Shown: positions 6,723-16,651, counted from the stretch's first letter. The stretch: 64,000 nucleotides of DNA from an uncultured Porphyromonas sp. (GCF_938046015.1 NZ_CALIXW010000020.1:5798-69797), one strand, 5' to 3'. Notes: a model not told the origin generated them from the sequence alone. Made by a program: numbers and translations.

Positions 6723-9403
6723 TCCATCGTCGTGCGCACGAGGTGGGTGACTTCGTCGAGCTCGTCCAGAGGGACGTTGAGATTGAGTTCGTCATGCACC
6801 TGCAGCAGGATCTCGGAGCGTAGGCCGCGGCTGCGCAGCTCCTCCTCGAGGCGTATCATAGCGATCTTGATGAGGTCGGCGGCCGATCCCTGCAGCGGGG
6901 CGTTGATGGCGTTGCGCTCGGCATAGCCACGCACGACGGTGTTGGCGCTGTTGATGTCGGGTAGGGAGCGTCGGCGGCCTAGGAGGGTGGAGACATAGCC
7001 CTGCTGCTTGGCCTGCTCGACCACCTCGTGTATGTAGCGGGCTACGCCGGGGTAGGAGGCGAAGTAGCCATCGATGAGCTCCTTGGCCTCCTTGCGCGAG
7101 ATGGAGAGGCGCTCACTGAGACCGAAGGCCGAGATGCCGTAGATGATGCCGAAGTTCGCCGTCTTGGCTCTGCGGCGCATGTCGCTGGTGACCTCCTCGA
7201 GGCTGAGGCCGTAGATCTTGGCCGCAGTGGCCTGATGGACGTCCTGCCCCGAGCGGAAGGCCTCGATCAGAGCCTCGTCCTGGCTGAAGTGCGCCATCAG
7301 TCGGAGCTCGATCTGCGAATAGTCGGCCGAGAGGAAGGTACAGCCCGGCTCGGGGACGAAGGCCTCGCGTATGGCGCGTCCCTCGGGGGTGCGGATGGGG
7401 ATGTTCTGTATGTTGGGGTTGCTGCTGGAGAGGCGCCCCGTGGCGGCTATCGTTTGGTTGAAGGTCGTGTGGATCTTGCCGTCGGGGTAGGTCTGCTCGG
7501 GCAAGGTGTCGATGTAGGTGCTGAGCAGCTTCTTCACCCCGCGGTAGTCGAGGATCTTTTCCACTACGGGGTGCTTGTCACGGATCTTCTCCAGTACCTC
7601 CTCGCTCGTGGTGTAGCCGCCGGTCTTCGTCTTCTTGGGCTTCTCCACGATCTGCAGCTCGTCGAAGAGCGCCTCGCCTACCTGCTTGCTGCTGTTGATG
7701 TTGATCGGGTGACCGATGAGGGCGTTGATCTCCTCCTCCAGTTCGCTCAGGCGCATCTCGAGGGCAGCGCCCTGACGGGCGAGGCAGTCCTTGTCGAGGC
7801 GCACCCCCGTGCGCTCCATGCGTAGCAGTACCCGTAGCAGCGGCATCTCCACCTCGCGGAAGAGCTGCGTGAGCTGGGCGGCCTCGAGGCGCTCACGTAG
7901 GTAGCGGTAGAGCTGGTAGATGATGTGCGTATCCTCCGAGGCGTAGTACTGCAGGCGCTCGGGGGCCACCTGGCGTAGGTCGAAGTGCTTGGCGCTCTGC
8001 GGTGCGATCAGCTCCTCGAAGCTCATCATCTGGTATCCGAGGAACTTATCCGCTAGCTCATCTAGCCCGTGACGCATGTCGGGATAGAGCAGATAGTGGG
8101 CGATCATGGTGTCGAAGAGCTCGCCCGCGACCTCGATGCCGTAGCTGAGCAGTACCTGGAGGTCGTACTTGAGGTTCTGCCCGACCTTGAGCGAGCGCGT
8201 GGAGGTAAAGAGCGGACGTAGGCGCTCCAGAAGGGCGAGGGCGGCACTACGCTCGGCGGGGATGTCGAGGTAGTAGGTGCAGCTGTCGTCGAGGGCGAAG
8301 GTCAGGGCGACGAGCTCGGCCCTCAGTGGGTCTACGCTCGTGGTCTCGCTGTCGAAGGTGAGGACACTGGCAGCAGCGGCGCGCTGGACGAAGGCCTCCA
8401 GCGTCTCGTCCGTCAGCAGCTCGATACGTAGGGGCGCTAGCTCCGTAGGGGCAGGGGTGGCGGCCTCCTCCGTCTCCTCGAGGCTGGCGAAGAGATCATC
8501 AGCGGGGAGGTCAGCTGCCTTGGGTGCGGGTGCGGGCTTCGAGCCGAGGACACGGCTGAGGAGCGTGCGGAACTCCAGCGCCTCGAAGAGCTCCCGTACC
8601 GCCTCCTCATCCTTGGGCTGCAGTCTGTAGGCCCCCGGCTCGTAGTGGATGGGCACGTCGCGGCGTATCGTCGCCAGATAGTAGGAGAGGCGTATGTCGT
8701 CGGCGCCCTCTAGGATCTTGCGCCCCGTGGCGCCCTTGATGTCCTGGGCATGGGCCAGCAGCTCCTCGATGCTGCCGTACTCCGCCAGGAGCTTCTGCGC
8801 GCCCTTCTCCCCTATGCCCTTACAGCCGGGGATGTTGTCCACCTTGTCCCCGAGGAGGGCGAGGTAGTCGATGACTTGGCTGGGATGCTGTAGGCCGTAC
8901 TTCTCCTTGATCTCCTCCTCGCCCCAGAGCTCGTAGCCGCCGCCCGTGGCAGGGCGGTACATCCATACCTGGGGGCCGACGAGCTGCCCATAGTCCTTGT
9001 CGGGGGTGACCATATAGACCTCCTGCCCTGCGGCGGCGGCCTGCTGGCTGAGCGTGCCGATGACGTCGTCCGCCTCGAAGTCCTCTACCTCGATGGCAGG
9101 GATGCGGTAGGCCTCCAGCAGCTGGCGAATCAGCGGCACAGCGATACGTATGCCCTCGGGCGTCTCCTCGCGCTGCGCCTTGTACTCGGGGTACTCGCGG
9201 TGGCGGAAGGTGCCGCCCTTAGGGTCGAAGACTACGGCCAGCTCGTCGGGCTGTGCCTTAGCCAAGAGGTCCTCCAGCATGAGGACGAAGCCGAAGACAG
9301 CGGAGGTATTGCGTCCCGAGCTGTCGATGCGCGGGTTCTTGATGAAGGCGTAGTAGGCGCGGTAGATCAGCGCGTAGGCATCGAGGAGGAAGAGGCGTGA
9401 CAT
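6647..9403 (-). CDS. polA: DNA polymerase I
   Basis: The 918-aa protein has all three Pol I modules. The 5'-3' flap nuclease occupies about 1-290 (FEADDVIGTL, LLGDKVDNIPG). The 3'-5' proofreading domain is at about 330-510; its first motif FDSETT keeps the catalytic Asp and Glu, so proofreading is probably active. The polymerase domain runs from about 560 to the end, with motif A DYSQIELRLMAHFS, motif B RRAKTANFGIIYG and motif C LLQVHDEL. It acts in Okazaki fragment processing and excision repair. The gene stands alone between its own promoter and terminator, and its last codons are duplicated at 4821-4896. Confidence 0.98.
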   Translation of the reverse strand: MSRLFLLDAYALIYRAYYAFIKNPRIDSSGRNTSAVFGFVLMLEDLLAKAQPDELAVVFDPKGGTFRHREYPEYKAQREETPEGIRIAVPLIRQLLEAYRIPAIEVEDFEADDVIGTLSQQAAAAGQEVYMVTPDKDYGQLVGPQVWMYRPATGGGYELWGEEEIKEKYGLQHPSQVIDYLALLGDKVDNIPGCKGIGEKGAQKLLAEYGSIEELLAHAQDIKGATGRKILEGADDIRLSYYLATIRRDVPIHYEPGAYRLQPKDEEAVRELFEALEFRTLLSRVLGSKPAPAPKAADLPADDLFASLEETEEAATPAPTELAPLRIELLTDETLEAFVQRAAAASVLTFDSETTSVDPLRAELVALTFALDDSCTYYLDIPAERSAALALLERLRPLFTSTRSLKVGQNLKYDLQVLLSYGIEVAGELFDTMIAHYLLYPDMRHGLDELADKFLGYQMMSFEELIAPQSAKHFDLRQVAPERLQYYASEDTHIIYQLYRYLRERLEAAQLTQLFREVEMPLLRVLLRMERTGVRLDKDCLARQGAALEMRLSELEEEINALIGHPININSSKQVGEALFDELQIVEKPKKTKTGGYTTSEEVLEKIRDKHPVVEKILDYRGVKKLLSTYIDTLPEQTYPDGKIHTTFNQTIAATGRLSSSNPNIQNIPIRTPEGRAIREAFVPEPGCTFLSADYSQIELRLMAHFSQDEALIEAFRSGQDVHQATAAKIYGLSLEEVTSDMRRRAKTANFGIIYGISAFGLSERLSISRKEAKELIDGYFASYPGVARYIHEVVEQAKQQGYVSTLLGRRRSLPDINSANTVVRGYAERNAINAPLQGSAADLIKIAMIRLEEELRSRGLRSEILLQVHDELNLNVPLDELDEVTHLVRTTMESVYPELRVPLEVSIGTGANWLEAH

Positions 9404-9565
9404 CTATATAGGGCTTGTGGTGAAGGCGAGGAATAAGTGAAGGAAGAGCGCGTGCGGGTGGGGGACGAAGCTCAGGGGCAGGGCACGGCGCTAGTCTCGA
9501 GGGTGGGGGAGCGGCACTCAGAGCGTGGCTCGTAGCCTTAACCCCCAGCTCCTAGGGGCTCGGTG

Positions 9566-9573
9566 CAAAGGTA
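9566..9573 (-). promoter_or_regulatory. -7 box for polA
   Basis: The minus strand reads TACCTTTG, 163 bp upstream of the polA start and just after the stop of the AddB-like gene, so polA need not depend on read-through. Confidence 0.55.
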
Positions 9574-9581
9574 GCGCTATT

Positions 9582-12500
9582 CTAGCGACCGCATAGGCTG
9601 CGGAAGCTACAGTGCTCGCAGGACTTAGCGTCCTCAGTCTGGACAAAGGGGACGGCAGGGTCGAAGAGTTCGCTAAGTTGCTGCCGCAGGAAGGCCTCGA
9701 AGTCCGCCTGCACCGCGCCATAGGATAGCGGGGCGCGGGAGCGTGTACCCTTGCCCTTGCCTTTGGCGGGCTTGTCCACCTCCTCCCTGTCTTCTGCAGC
9801 TGCGCTGGGAGCCGTGAGGAGGCGCTCCAGCCCCTTGATGCGGCCGTCGTACTGGGCGCCCCTCTTGACGAGGCCACTGTCCCCGCGCAGGAGGTAGATG
9901 ACGGGGTAGAGCCGTGCAGCATCGTAGCTGTCGGGCTTATCATAGAGGACGAGGAGGCAGTAGAAGAGCGTCTGCAGGATGGCCTTATTGTCTGCTAGCT
10001 TGAGGCTCGCTATCCCTTCGCCCTTGAGGCTGATCCTATCCTGGCCCGTCTTGTAGTCCACGACGCGGTAGTGGCGCGGCTCGTCGGGGCTGTCCTCCCC
10101 CGCGGCACAGCTGTCGATGCGGTCGATGCGTCCCTTGAGCCCCACACAGCGCCCTGCCGCTCCCTGCACTAGGGGGTAGCTGATGGAGAGCTCTGCCTCG
10201 CCCGCCTCGATCTGTAGCTGGGGCGTGCTGCTGTCGACCTCGAGGCTACGCTGTACGTAGCGCTTGATCATGTGGACATAGAGCTGGTCGAGGGGGCTGA
10301 GCTGCTGCGTGTCCTTCAGCTCATAGAGCTCGGCGTAGCTCTCCTCCACGCGGCGGTCGACCTCCCGCCGTGCGCTGGCGAAGACCTCAGCGTCTAGGAG
10401 GTGCCCGCGGCGCTCCTTGTAGATGTGCTCCATGACCTCGTGGTAGACGGTGCCGAAGTCATTGGCCCGCATCATCAGCTCGGGCTCGTCCTCCTCCGAG
10501 AGGTCGAGCACGCTCTTATAATAGAAGGAGAGAGGGCAGACTAGGTAGTCCTTGAGGCGCGAGGGGGATAGGTGGCGGCGCGGGGGCGTGCCCTCGTCGC
10601 CGAGGTACTTCTCGAGCTGCGCCAGCACCTGAGGCGTCTTGGGCTGGACGATGAGCTGCGGGGGCTGACGACGACTCCGTAGCTGCAGCTGCAGCGTCTC
10701 TATGGGGCAGTCGTAGACATAGCGGAGGAGCTTGATGTAGCGGCTCTCTTCGCTCTGGCTGCCCATAGGGTCGCTGGGTGAGGCGACGAAGACCAGTCGG
10801 CGCGCCCGCGCTATGGTCTGGAAGAAGGTATAGTCGCTCCCGGGATCATCTGCGCTGCCTGTCGGTAGGCCGAAGGCTCGGCGAAGGCTCACCGGGATCA
10901 GGCTGTGAGTGTACTGATCCCTCGGCAGCACGTCGTCCTGAGCCGAGAGGTAGATCATGTGCTCCAGCTGGATGCCGCGCGTCTCCATAAGTCCCATCAC
11001 CTGGATGCCCTGCAGTGGGTTGCCTTCGAAGGGGATCGTCACCAGCCGCACCAGTTCGTCCAGCAGCCCGATCGTCGTCTGTACGCTCAGCGGGACGCGC
11101 TCGGCCTTGCTCTTGATGAGGTCACTCAGGCGCGTCAGGAGCCGCTGGTAGTGGTAGACGAACTCTAGGTCGAAGGCTTCGCTGGCCTCCTCCGAGGCCT
11201 CGGCCTCCAGCCCTTCCCCCCCTTCAGCTTCCTCCTCCTGACGTGCTAGCTCACGGCTCAGCAGCTCCTCCTGCAGGAGCTGTAGGATGCGCGCTAGGCG
11301 CTCCAGCAGCTCCAGTGGGCTGTCGATGGGGTCGAAGAGCAGGTGCAGCAGCTGGATCTGGCGCTCGGTGTCGGCGGCCTCCTCGCTAGGCAGCTGGGCG
11401 GCGAGCTCCCCGCTGAGGGCGAAGAGCCGCTGCGTCGTGATGTGGAAGCGCCCACGGCGTAGCCTGCCGATGAGGGCTGCCATGAGGGGCGCAGACTGCG
11501 AGACGAGGCGCAGCCCGATGAGGCTGAGGACGCGGTCAGCAGGGTAGGAACCTCGCGTCTGCTGCAGCTGGGCATAGTCGTGCAGCTGCATCCAGCGCTG
11601 CAGGAGCAGTGCGATCGGGGTGCGCTCCAGCGGGAAGCCGAGGGTGATGTTGATCTGTTGGAAGCTCTCGGGCAGAGCGTTCGCCACCGCCAGCAGCTGC
11701 CCTTCGTCCGGGAGGATGATGGCGGTGTCGAGGGCGCCGTCCTCGGGCGTGAGCCCTAGGTGCTCGGTGAGGAGACTGGGTAGGGCCTTGGTCTCGGCGA
11801 TGCGTCCCGAGGTGATGAGGCGGGTGATCTGCTCGGGTAGGAGCGGTACGTCGGGGTCGTTCCACCGGCCTTTGACCTCGGCGCCGAGGCGCTCACTGAG
11901 GCGGGCGAGATAGCGGTGTGCGGGGTGCTCCTTATCTGCGACGATCTGTACGCGGCGGTCCCAGCAGAAGGCTGCCTGCCCGCGATCGGCCAAGTGGCGC
12001 AGGATGCGACGCTCGGCACGCGGCACGGTGAAGAGCCCGACGAAGACGCATTGCTTCTCCCCATCCAATAGCTCCAGACGCTCCCCCAGCTCGTGATTGA
12101 CCAGGCGATAGCGGTAGCCGTCCGTCGTGTAGCCCGCCGCCTCGAGCCGCTCGGCGAAGCGGTTGTAGAGGGGCGCCAGGCAGCGCCAGAAGGCTAGGAA
12201 GCGCTCCGCGGCATCCTCGTCCGAGGAGGCCTTCCCCTTCGGATGGCTGCCGAAGATCTGCCAGAAGGCCTCGCACAGCGCCTGGAGCTCCTCTAGCGTC
12301 TCTTCCTCCTCGGCCGCTTCCCAGTAGTCAAAGAAGTTCCCCTCCAAAGCCTTCAGCTCACTGATATTGCGGTACAGACTCGTCGGATCCACCAGGTAGC
12401 GGTCGATGAGGTCGAAGTCCTGTAGGATGATGTTGCCCCAGTAGACGAAGTCATCGAAGGACTCGACCTCCTCGGCAGGGCGTACCTCGCGGTAGGCCTC

Positions 12501-12746
12501 GTAGAGCTCGAAAAGCTGCGCCGCCCTATCCAGCACGCGCCGCTCGGGTACGAGGCGCCCGACGAACTCGCTCATCGTGCAGAGCTCGGGGGCGAAGATC
12601 GGCCGCTCGCTAGCTAGCTGTCCGAGGTAGTGACGGAAGAAGCTCTGGGCACGCTTGGATGGGAAGACGAAGAGGTAACGGTCGAGGTCCTCGGCGAGGA
12701 AGTGCGCGGCGACCTGCTCTAGGAAGGGGGCTTGGGGGGAGGTCAT
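9582..12746 (-). CDS. AddB-like PD-(D/E)XK nuclease protein
   Basis: The 1054-aa protein resembles the Bacteroidota relatives of AddB/RexB, the subunit of the double-strand-break-processing helicase-nuclease. The C-terminal nuclease core is visible as GLKGRIDRIDSC and YRVVDYKTGQD, giving the D...D-x-K signature near residues 880-930. Cysteines consistent with the AddB-type iron-sulphur staple are in LKDYLVCPLSFYY (about 745) and at the extreme C-terminus (SCEHCSFRSLCG). The N-terminal half looks like an inactivated UvrD-like helicase; I see no good Walker A. No AddA partner is adjacent in this window. It lies 52 bp upstream of the next gene's end and may share transcription with the TPR gene. 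Confidence 0.82.
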   Translation of the reverse strand: MTSPQAPFLEQVAAHFLAEDLDRYLFVFPSKRAQSFFRHYLGQLASERPIFAPELCTMSEFVGRLVPERRVLDRAAQLFELYEAYREVRPAEEVESFDDFVYWGNIILQDFDLIDRYLVDPTSLYRNISELKALEGNFFDYWEAAEEEETLEELQALCEAFWQIFGSHPKGKASSDEDAAERFLAFWRCLAPLYNRFAERLEAAGYTTDGYRYRLVNHELGERLELLDGEKQCVFVGLFTVPRAERRILRHLADRGQAAFCWDRRVQIVADKEHPAHRYLARLSERLGAEVKGRWNDPDVPLLPEQITRLITSGRIAETKALPSLLTEHLGLTPEDGALDTAIILPDEGQLLAVANALPESFQQINITLGFPLERTPIALLLQRWMQLHDYAQLQQTRGSYPADRVLSLIGLRLVSQSAPLMAALIGRLRRGRFHITTQRLFALSGELAAQLPSEEAADTERQIQLLHLLFDPIDSPLELLERLARILQLLQEELLSRELARQEEEAEGGEGLEAEASEEASEAFDLEFVYHYQRLLTRLSDLIKSKAERVPLSVQTTIGLLDELVRLVTIPFEGNPLQGIQVMGLMETRGIQLEHMIYLSAQDDVLPRDQYTHSLIPVSLRRAFGLPTGSADDPGSDYTFFQTIARARRLVFVASPSDPMGSQSEESRYIKLLRYVYDCPIETLQLQLRSRRQPPQLIVQPKTPQVLAQLEKYLGDEGTPPRRHLSPSRLKDYLVCPLSFYYKSVLDLSEEDEPELMMRANDFGTVYHEVMEHIYKERRGHLLDAEVFASARREVDRRVEESYAELYELKDTQQLSPLDQLYVHMIKRYVQRSLEVDSSTPQLQIEAGEAELSISYPLVQGAAGRCVGLKGRIDRIDSCAAGEDSPDEPRHYRVVDYKTGQDRISLKGEGIASLKLADNKAILQTLFYCLLVLYDKPDSYDAARLYPVIYLLRGDSGLVKRGAQYDGRIKGLERLLTAPSAAAEDREEVDKPAKGKGKGTRSRAPLSYGAVQADFEAFLRQQLSELFDPAVPFVQTEDAKSCEHCSFRSLCGR

Positions 12747-12798
12747 GGAGGCGGGAGGGCTTGGGCGGGGCTAAGGGCGGAGGGCAGTCGGAGGATAC

Positions 12799-13650
12799 TT
12801 AGAGGCCGCTGCGCTCGAGCTCCTCGGCGCGGCGGAGCGACTCGGCAGCCAGGCGCATATTACCCTCGATCTGAGCCAGCTCGGCGCGTAGTCGATAGAG
12901 CGTGCTGGAGGGCTTGGCCCCCGAGTGCTCTAGGGCGAGGTTGATGTCGCGCTGGGCGAAGCCGCGCATCCCGCGCGCCAGATACATACGGGCTCGACCC
13001 TCGTAGACCTCGGCATTGCGCGGTAGCTTGTCCACGAGGTAGGCATAGAGGCGCTCGGCCTCGCTGTAGTTGCCGCGCATGGTCTCCAAGAGGGCGTAGC
13101 CGATGCGGGCCTTGAGGCTGGAGGCGTTCTGCTCGATGATGCCCTTGAGGTCGAGCTCGGCGGCGGCGTAGTCCTGCTGCAGGAGGTAGAGCATGGCGCG
13201 CTGGTAGCGGTAGAGCTCGTTCTTGGGCTCCTGCGCGATGAGGAGGGCGAAGTCGGTGAGGGCGGCCTTGGGGCGCTTCATGCGGACGAAGAGCTTGGCG
13301 CGGTTGAAGCGCGTGGTGGCCTCCTGGGGGTCCTGCTCGAGGGCGGCCGTATAGGAGAGGAGGGCGGCAGCGGTGTCGCCCTGGAGCTGCTGCAGGCCTC
13401 CGAGGTTGTTGAGCAGCATGGGGCTCATCGCTGTGCGGGGGTAGAGGCGCAGGGCCTCGCGTAGCTGTCGGCTGGCGAGCGCATAGTCCCCGCGGCCACC
13501 CGCGACGAAGCTGGAGTCGATGAGGGCGAGGTACTGGGCTTGGCGCTGCTGCTCGGCGAGGCTGTCGCGCTCGTGGCTCTGGCCGAGGAGCCCGAGGGGG
13601 GCGAGGATGAGGAGGACGAGGCTGTAGAGCCAGCGGCGGTATCGGGTCAT
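12799..13650 (-). CDS. Secreted or periplasmic TPR protein
   Basis: The 283-aa protein begins with a signal peptide (MTRYRRWLYSLVLLILAPLG...LGQ). The rest, from about residue 40, is made of tandem 34-residue TPR-like helical hairpins (for example AALLSYTAALEQDPQEATTRFNRAKLF and AEVYEGRARMYLARGMRGFA). TPR proteins of this kind act as scaffolds; no enzymatic motif is seen. It lies 52 bp upstream of the AddB-like gene on the same strand. The specific role is unknown. Confidence 0.85.
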   Translation of the reverse strand: MTRYRRWLYSLVLLILAPLGLLGQSHERDSLAEQQRQAQYLALIDSSFVAGGRGDYALASRQLREALRLYPRTAMSPMLLNNLGGLQQLQGDTAAALLSYTAALEQDPQEATTRFNRAKLFVRMKRPKAALTDFALLIAQEPKNELYRYQRAMLYLLQQDYAAAELDLKGIIEQNASSLKARIGYALLETMRGNYSEAERLYAYLVDKLPRNAEVYEGRARMYLARGMRGFAQRDINLALEHSGAKPSSTLYRLRAELAQIEGNMRLAAESLRRAEELERSGL

Positions 13651-13769
13651 AGGGAGAGACGGCTATACATTATATATATGGGGATGCTCAAGGAACGAAC
13701 GCACAGAGGGGCTCGGGGCGTGTACTGCCCCTAGCCCTCGCGGTACTCCTCCTTCGGCGAGGCCTCGGA

Positions 13770-13777
13770 CAAAGATA
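13770..13777 (-). promoter_or_regulatory. -7 box for the TPR gene
   Basis: The minus strand reads TATCTTTG, 120 bp upstream of the TPR protein start. Confidence 0.55.
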
Positions 13778-13882
13778 GGGATAATCCCCAGGAGCCTAGG
13801 GTACTTGTAGGTCGCCCCCCGCGCCCGCTCCACTGCGCTCCGAGCTCCTGCCGCGCCTCGAGCCCGAGCGTCCGAAGCCAAG

Positions 13883-13936
13883 ACAGAGCCCCGTGCTCTA
13901 TCCTCACCCTCGTGGGGATGGAGCGCGGGGCCCTGT
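13883..13936 (-). terminator. Long hairpin downstream of the MFS gene
   Basis: Two near-complementary arms (ACAGAGCCCCGTGCTC and its imperfect mirror) form a long GC-rich stem about 70 bp after the MFS stop on the minus strand. The T-tract is poor, so this is a probable rather than certain terminator. Nothing else is seen in 13651-14002 apart from the -7 box. Confidence 0.5.
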
Positions 13937-14002
13937 CCTTTAGCGCTTAGCACGGAAGGCCGATGCGGCGCGGCCTCGGCTGGGAGCGCTGCTGCCTGCG
14001 GG

Positions 14003-15163
14003 CTACTTCTTCAGCCTCGTCGTCAGGAAGAGGAGGTAGAGCACGCCGAGGAGCTTGACCAGGACGGCACCCGTCTGCCCCATCCAGTCGCTGGCATAGC
14101 CCATGAGGAGGGGGAAGACCGTCCCCCCGAAGACCCCCATGATCATCAGCCCACTGACCTCATTCTTGTGCTCGGGCTCCCTGCCGAGGGCCTCCGCGAA
14201 GATGATGGGGAAGACATTGCTATTGCCTAGGCCTACCAGCGCTATGGCGATGTAGAGTAGCATCGCTTGGTGCGAGAGGGTGAGGATCCCCATCGCCACG
14301 AGCATCATCAGGGCGCTGAGCCCGAGGAGGCTACGGCTCGAGAAGCGGCGCAGCAGGATGGAGCCCGTCAGGCAGCCCGCTGTGCGGAAGATGAAGTAGA
14401 GCATCGTAGCGAAGGCTGCCTCGTTGAGGCTCAGCCCGAGGCGCTCCATGAGGATCTTGGGCGCTACGGTATTCGTCCCCACGTCTATCCCCACGTGACA
14501 CATGATCCCGAGGAAGCAGAGGAGGATCGTCGGGCGGCCCAGCAGGCCGAGGCACTTGGCAAAGCTCACCGACTCGCTCGCGGTCTCGTGCTCGAGGCGG
14601 GTCGCGTTCAGCGCTAGCACGCTGAGGATACCGATAGTGGCATAGATGGGGAAGAGGATGCGCCAGCCGAGTCCCAGCTCGGGGATGGCCTGCGTCGCGC
14701 CCCAGGAGGCGATGAGCGGAGCGAGGAAGGAGGCTATGGCCTTGACGAACTGCCCGAAGGTCAGGCTGCTGGCCAGCTTGTCAGGGCTGATGAGGTCACT
14801 CAGCAGCGGATTGAGCGAGGTCTGCATGATGGCATTGCCTATCCCGAGGAGGGAGAAGGAGAGGAGCATCACCCAGTAGCTCTCCCCGAGGAGGGGGACG
14901 AAGAGCGAGAGCACCGTCAGGATGAGGCTCACGAGGACGGTGCTCTTGCGCCCGATCCTATTCATCAGCATGCTCGTAGGGACGGAGCAGAGGAGGAACC
15001 AGAAGAAGACGAGCGAGGGGAAGAGGTTGGCCTCGCTGTCGCTGAGGCCTAGGTCCTTCTGGACGTAGTTGGAGGCAATGCCCACTAGGTCCACGAAGCC
15101 CATGGCGAAGAAGCTCAGCATCACCGCCGATAGGGTGAAGAGGCTGGTCGTGCGCTGTGTCAT
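14003..15163 (-). CDS. FucP-family sugar MFS transporter
   Basis: The 386-aa protein has about twelve hydrophobic helices and the MFS loop-2 motif MNRIGRKSTVLVSLI. The N-terminal segment FFAMGFVDLVGIASNYVQKDLGLSD and the helix LLGIGNAIMQTSLNPLLSDL match the FHS group (fucose, glucose/galactose:proton symporters) common in Bacteroidota. It would import a monosaccharide across the inner membrane, driven by protons or sodium; the sugar cannot be read from sequence. It is a single-gene unit with its own -7 box and a putative terminator. Confidence 0.88.
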   Translation of the reverse strand: MTQRTTSLFTLSAVMLSFFAMGFVDLVGIASNYVQKDLGLSDSEANLFPSLVFFWFLLCSVPTSMLMNRIGRKSTVLVSLILTVLSLFVPLLGESYWVMLLSFSLLGIGNAIMQTSLNPLLSDLISPDKLASSLTFGQFVKAIASFLAPLIASWGATQAIPELGLGWRILFPIYATIGILSVLALNATRLEHETASESVSFAKCLGLLGRPTILLCFLGIMCHVGIDVGTNTVAPKILMERLGLSLNEAAFATMLYFIFRTAGCLTGSILLRRFSSRSLLGLSALMMLVAMGILTLSHQAMLLYIAIALVGLGNSNVFPIIFAEALGREPEHKNEVSGLMIMGVFGGTVFPLLMGYASDWMGQTGAVLVKLLGVLYLLFLTTRLKK

Positions 15164-15211
15164 AGGGGTTGTGATCTGATTGATGTCTTGCTAGCGTAGT
15201 CCTTCGTAGAG

Positions 15212-15219
15212 CAAAGATA
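15212..15219 (-). promoter_or_regulatory. -7 box for the MFS gene
   Basis: The minus strand reads TATCTTTG, 49 bp upstream of the start at 15163. Confidence 0.65.
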
Positions 15220-15303
15220 GCCAAAGGACGGCGGACTAAGTACCCGTCGGAGCAAGGCTGTCCCCCCTTGCTGCGCCCTGAGGCGCTTGGGCTCCTCGCG
15301 CGC

Positions 15304-15407
15304 TGAGGGCTATCCCTCACGAGGCTGACTGCTATCCCTCGCGCTCGTGATGGACGTCCCTCAGCGCGCCCACTGATATCCCTCAGCGCTCCTCCCCCTT
15401 AGGCCGC
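15304..15407. repeat. 22-bp-phased intergenic array C (GC type plus CCCCCTTAGG unit)
   Basis: Cores lie at 15309 (GCTATC), 15331 (GCTATC), 15353 (GACGTC) and 15375 (GATATC), exactly 22 bp apart. The next 22-bp step (15392-15407) is CTCCCCCTTAGGCCGC, the boundary unit also seen in other arrays. The array sits between the divergent MFS and DUF4919 genes. The rest of that gap (15408-15620) is GC-rich with no recognisable element. Confidence 0.82.
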
Positions 15408-15622
15408 CCCCGACTCGGCCTTGTCTTGCCCTCGGCCCCGCCTGAGTGCGCCCGCCCTCACGTGCGGCCTTGCCGCCTTGTCTCTCAGGCGGGCTAGTCT
15501 GCCGCTGCTCCTATCGGAGAGGACTTGAGGGCGACAGCCTAAGGCGCTCAGTACGAGCTGAGAGCGGGCGGGGATGCAGCACGCGTGCTGCGGCACTGTA
15601 GGGGTGCTCGGTGCGATATTCG

Positions 15623-15630
15623 TATCTTTG
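15623..15630 (+). promoter_or_regulatory. -7 box for the DUF4919-recJ-recQ operon
   Basis: TATCTTTG lies 122 bp upstream of the ATG at 15752. Confidence 0.6.
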
Positions 15631-15751
15631 TATAGCGAAGTAGGGGTCTGAGGCCCCTTGAGCCTTCGCTCTCACGAGGGATACGAGTAGCGGGTACTGT
15701 GCCGTTATCTAGCTGGTATCCCCTCGCATCATTATATAGACTACATCGCAT

Positions 15752-16651
15752 ATGCACCTCATACGCCGCTTCCTCACCGCACTCCTAGCGCTCCTCACGT
15801 TCACGCTGTCCCTGCCCGATGCCTCGGCCGCTCGGCGCAGCAAGCCTAAGACCAGCGCGAGTGCCAAGAAGAGCAGCCGCAGCCAGACGCCTAAGAAGTC
15901 CAAGAGCAAAAGCTCAAGTAAGAGCTCCAGCAAGTCTAAGAGCAAATCCAAGGGTAGAGGCAAGCACTCCTCCCGCAGCCGCAGCTACGTACGCAGCTAT
16001 GCCCCCAGCGAGGAGCAGCTCGAGCAGATGCGCCAGGACAGCCTCCGTCTGCGTACGGGTGGCGACCGCCCCATGCAGCAGGTCAGTGACCTCGGCGTGC
16101 AGGCCTCCGAGCTGCTGACGACGCGCTTCCGCCGTGCCGATACGACGCTCACCACGAGTGAGCTCCACGAGCTCTACTTTGCCGTCTCTGACCGCAAGGA
16201 CACGGGCTCCTTCCTCGAGCACATAGAGCGCGAGGCGGACTCGCTGATCGATCGCAGCCGCTTTGCTGAGGCGCTCAAGGTCGTCCAGCAGGGTCTGTGG
16301 CGTACGCCGACTTACCTCCCGCTGATCAAGCGTGCCTGCGACCTCTCGCTGCACCTCAAGGATGCGAAGTTCAACACCTACATGTACCAGCTGGTCGAGC
16401 TGATGAGTATGATCAGCCACACGGGTACGGGTGAGAGCTGGGACAAGGCCATCCAGGTGCGCTCGGCCTCGGATGCCCTGCTGGTGGAGCAGCACTGGCA
16501 TGAGACGGCACGCGAGGCCATCCTCTCCTCCCGCGAGCAGCAGCACGCGGGTAAGACCTATCAGGTGCTGCGGATCAAGGACTCCGTCGGCGCTAAGGAG
16601 CGTGAGCGCTACTACCTCCTCCGTCCTACGAACAACTCCAGCGACAAGTGA
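15752..16651 (+). CDS. DUF4919-like secreted protein with Lys/Ser-rich linker
   Basis: The 299-aa protein starts with a signal peptide (MHLIRRFLTALLALLTFTLSLPDASA). Residues about 28-80 are a low-complexity, strongly basic Lys/Ser/Arg tract. The C-terminal ~180 residues resemble DUF4919: RADTTLTTSELHELYFAV corresponds to the conserved TLT...LYY segment and GTGESWDKAIQVRSASDALL to the GDGK...AFxVxSxxxxxDLL segment of that family. Function is unknown; the protein is probably periplasmic or surface-located, and the basic tract may contact DNA, lipopolysaccharide or peptidoglycan. Its stop codon overlaps the recJ start (GTGA), so recJ translation is probably coupled to it. Confidence 0.78.
   Translation: MHLIRRFLTALLALLTFTLSLPDASAARRSKPKTSASAKKSSRSQTPKKSKSKSSSKSSSKSKSKSKGRGKHSSRSRSYVRSYAPSEEQLEQMRQDSLRLRTGGDRPMQQVSDLGVQASELLTTRFRRADTTLTTSELHELYFAVSDRKDTGSFLEHIEREADSLIDRSRFAEALKVVQQGLWRTPTYLPLIKRACDLSLHLKDAKFNTYMYQLVELMSMISHTGTGESWDKAIQVRSASDALLVEQHWHETAREAILSSREQQHAGKTYQVLRIKDSVGAKERERYYLLRPTNNSSDK

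Noticed and set aside
13663..13953. 96-aa minus-strand ORF between the TPR and MFS genes
   Set aside because: It overlaps the putative terminator and the -7 box and shows no protein-like pattern.
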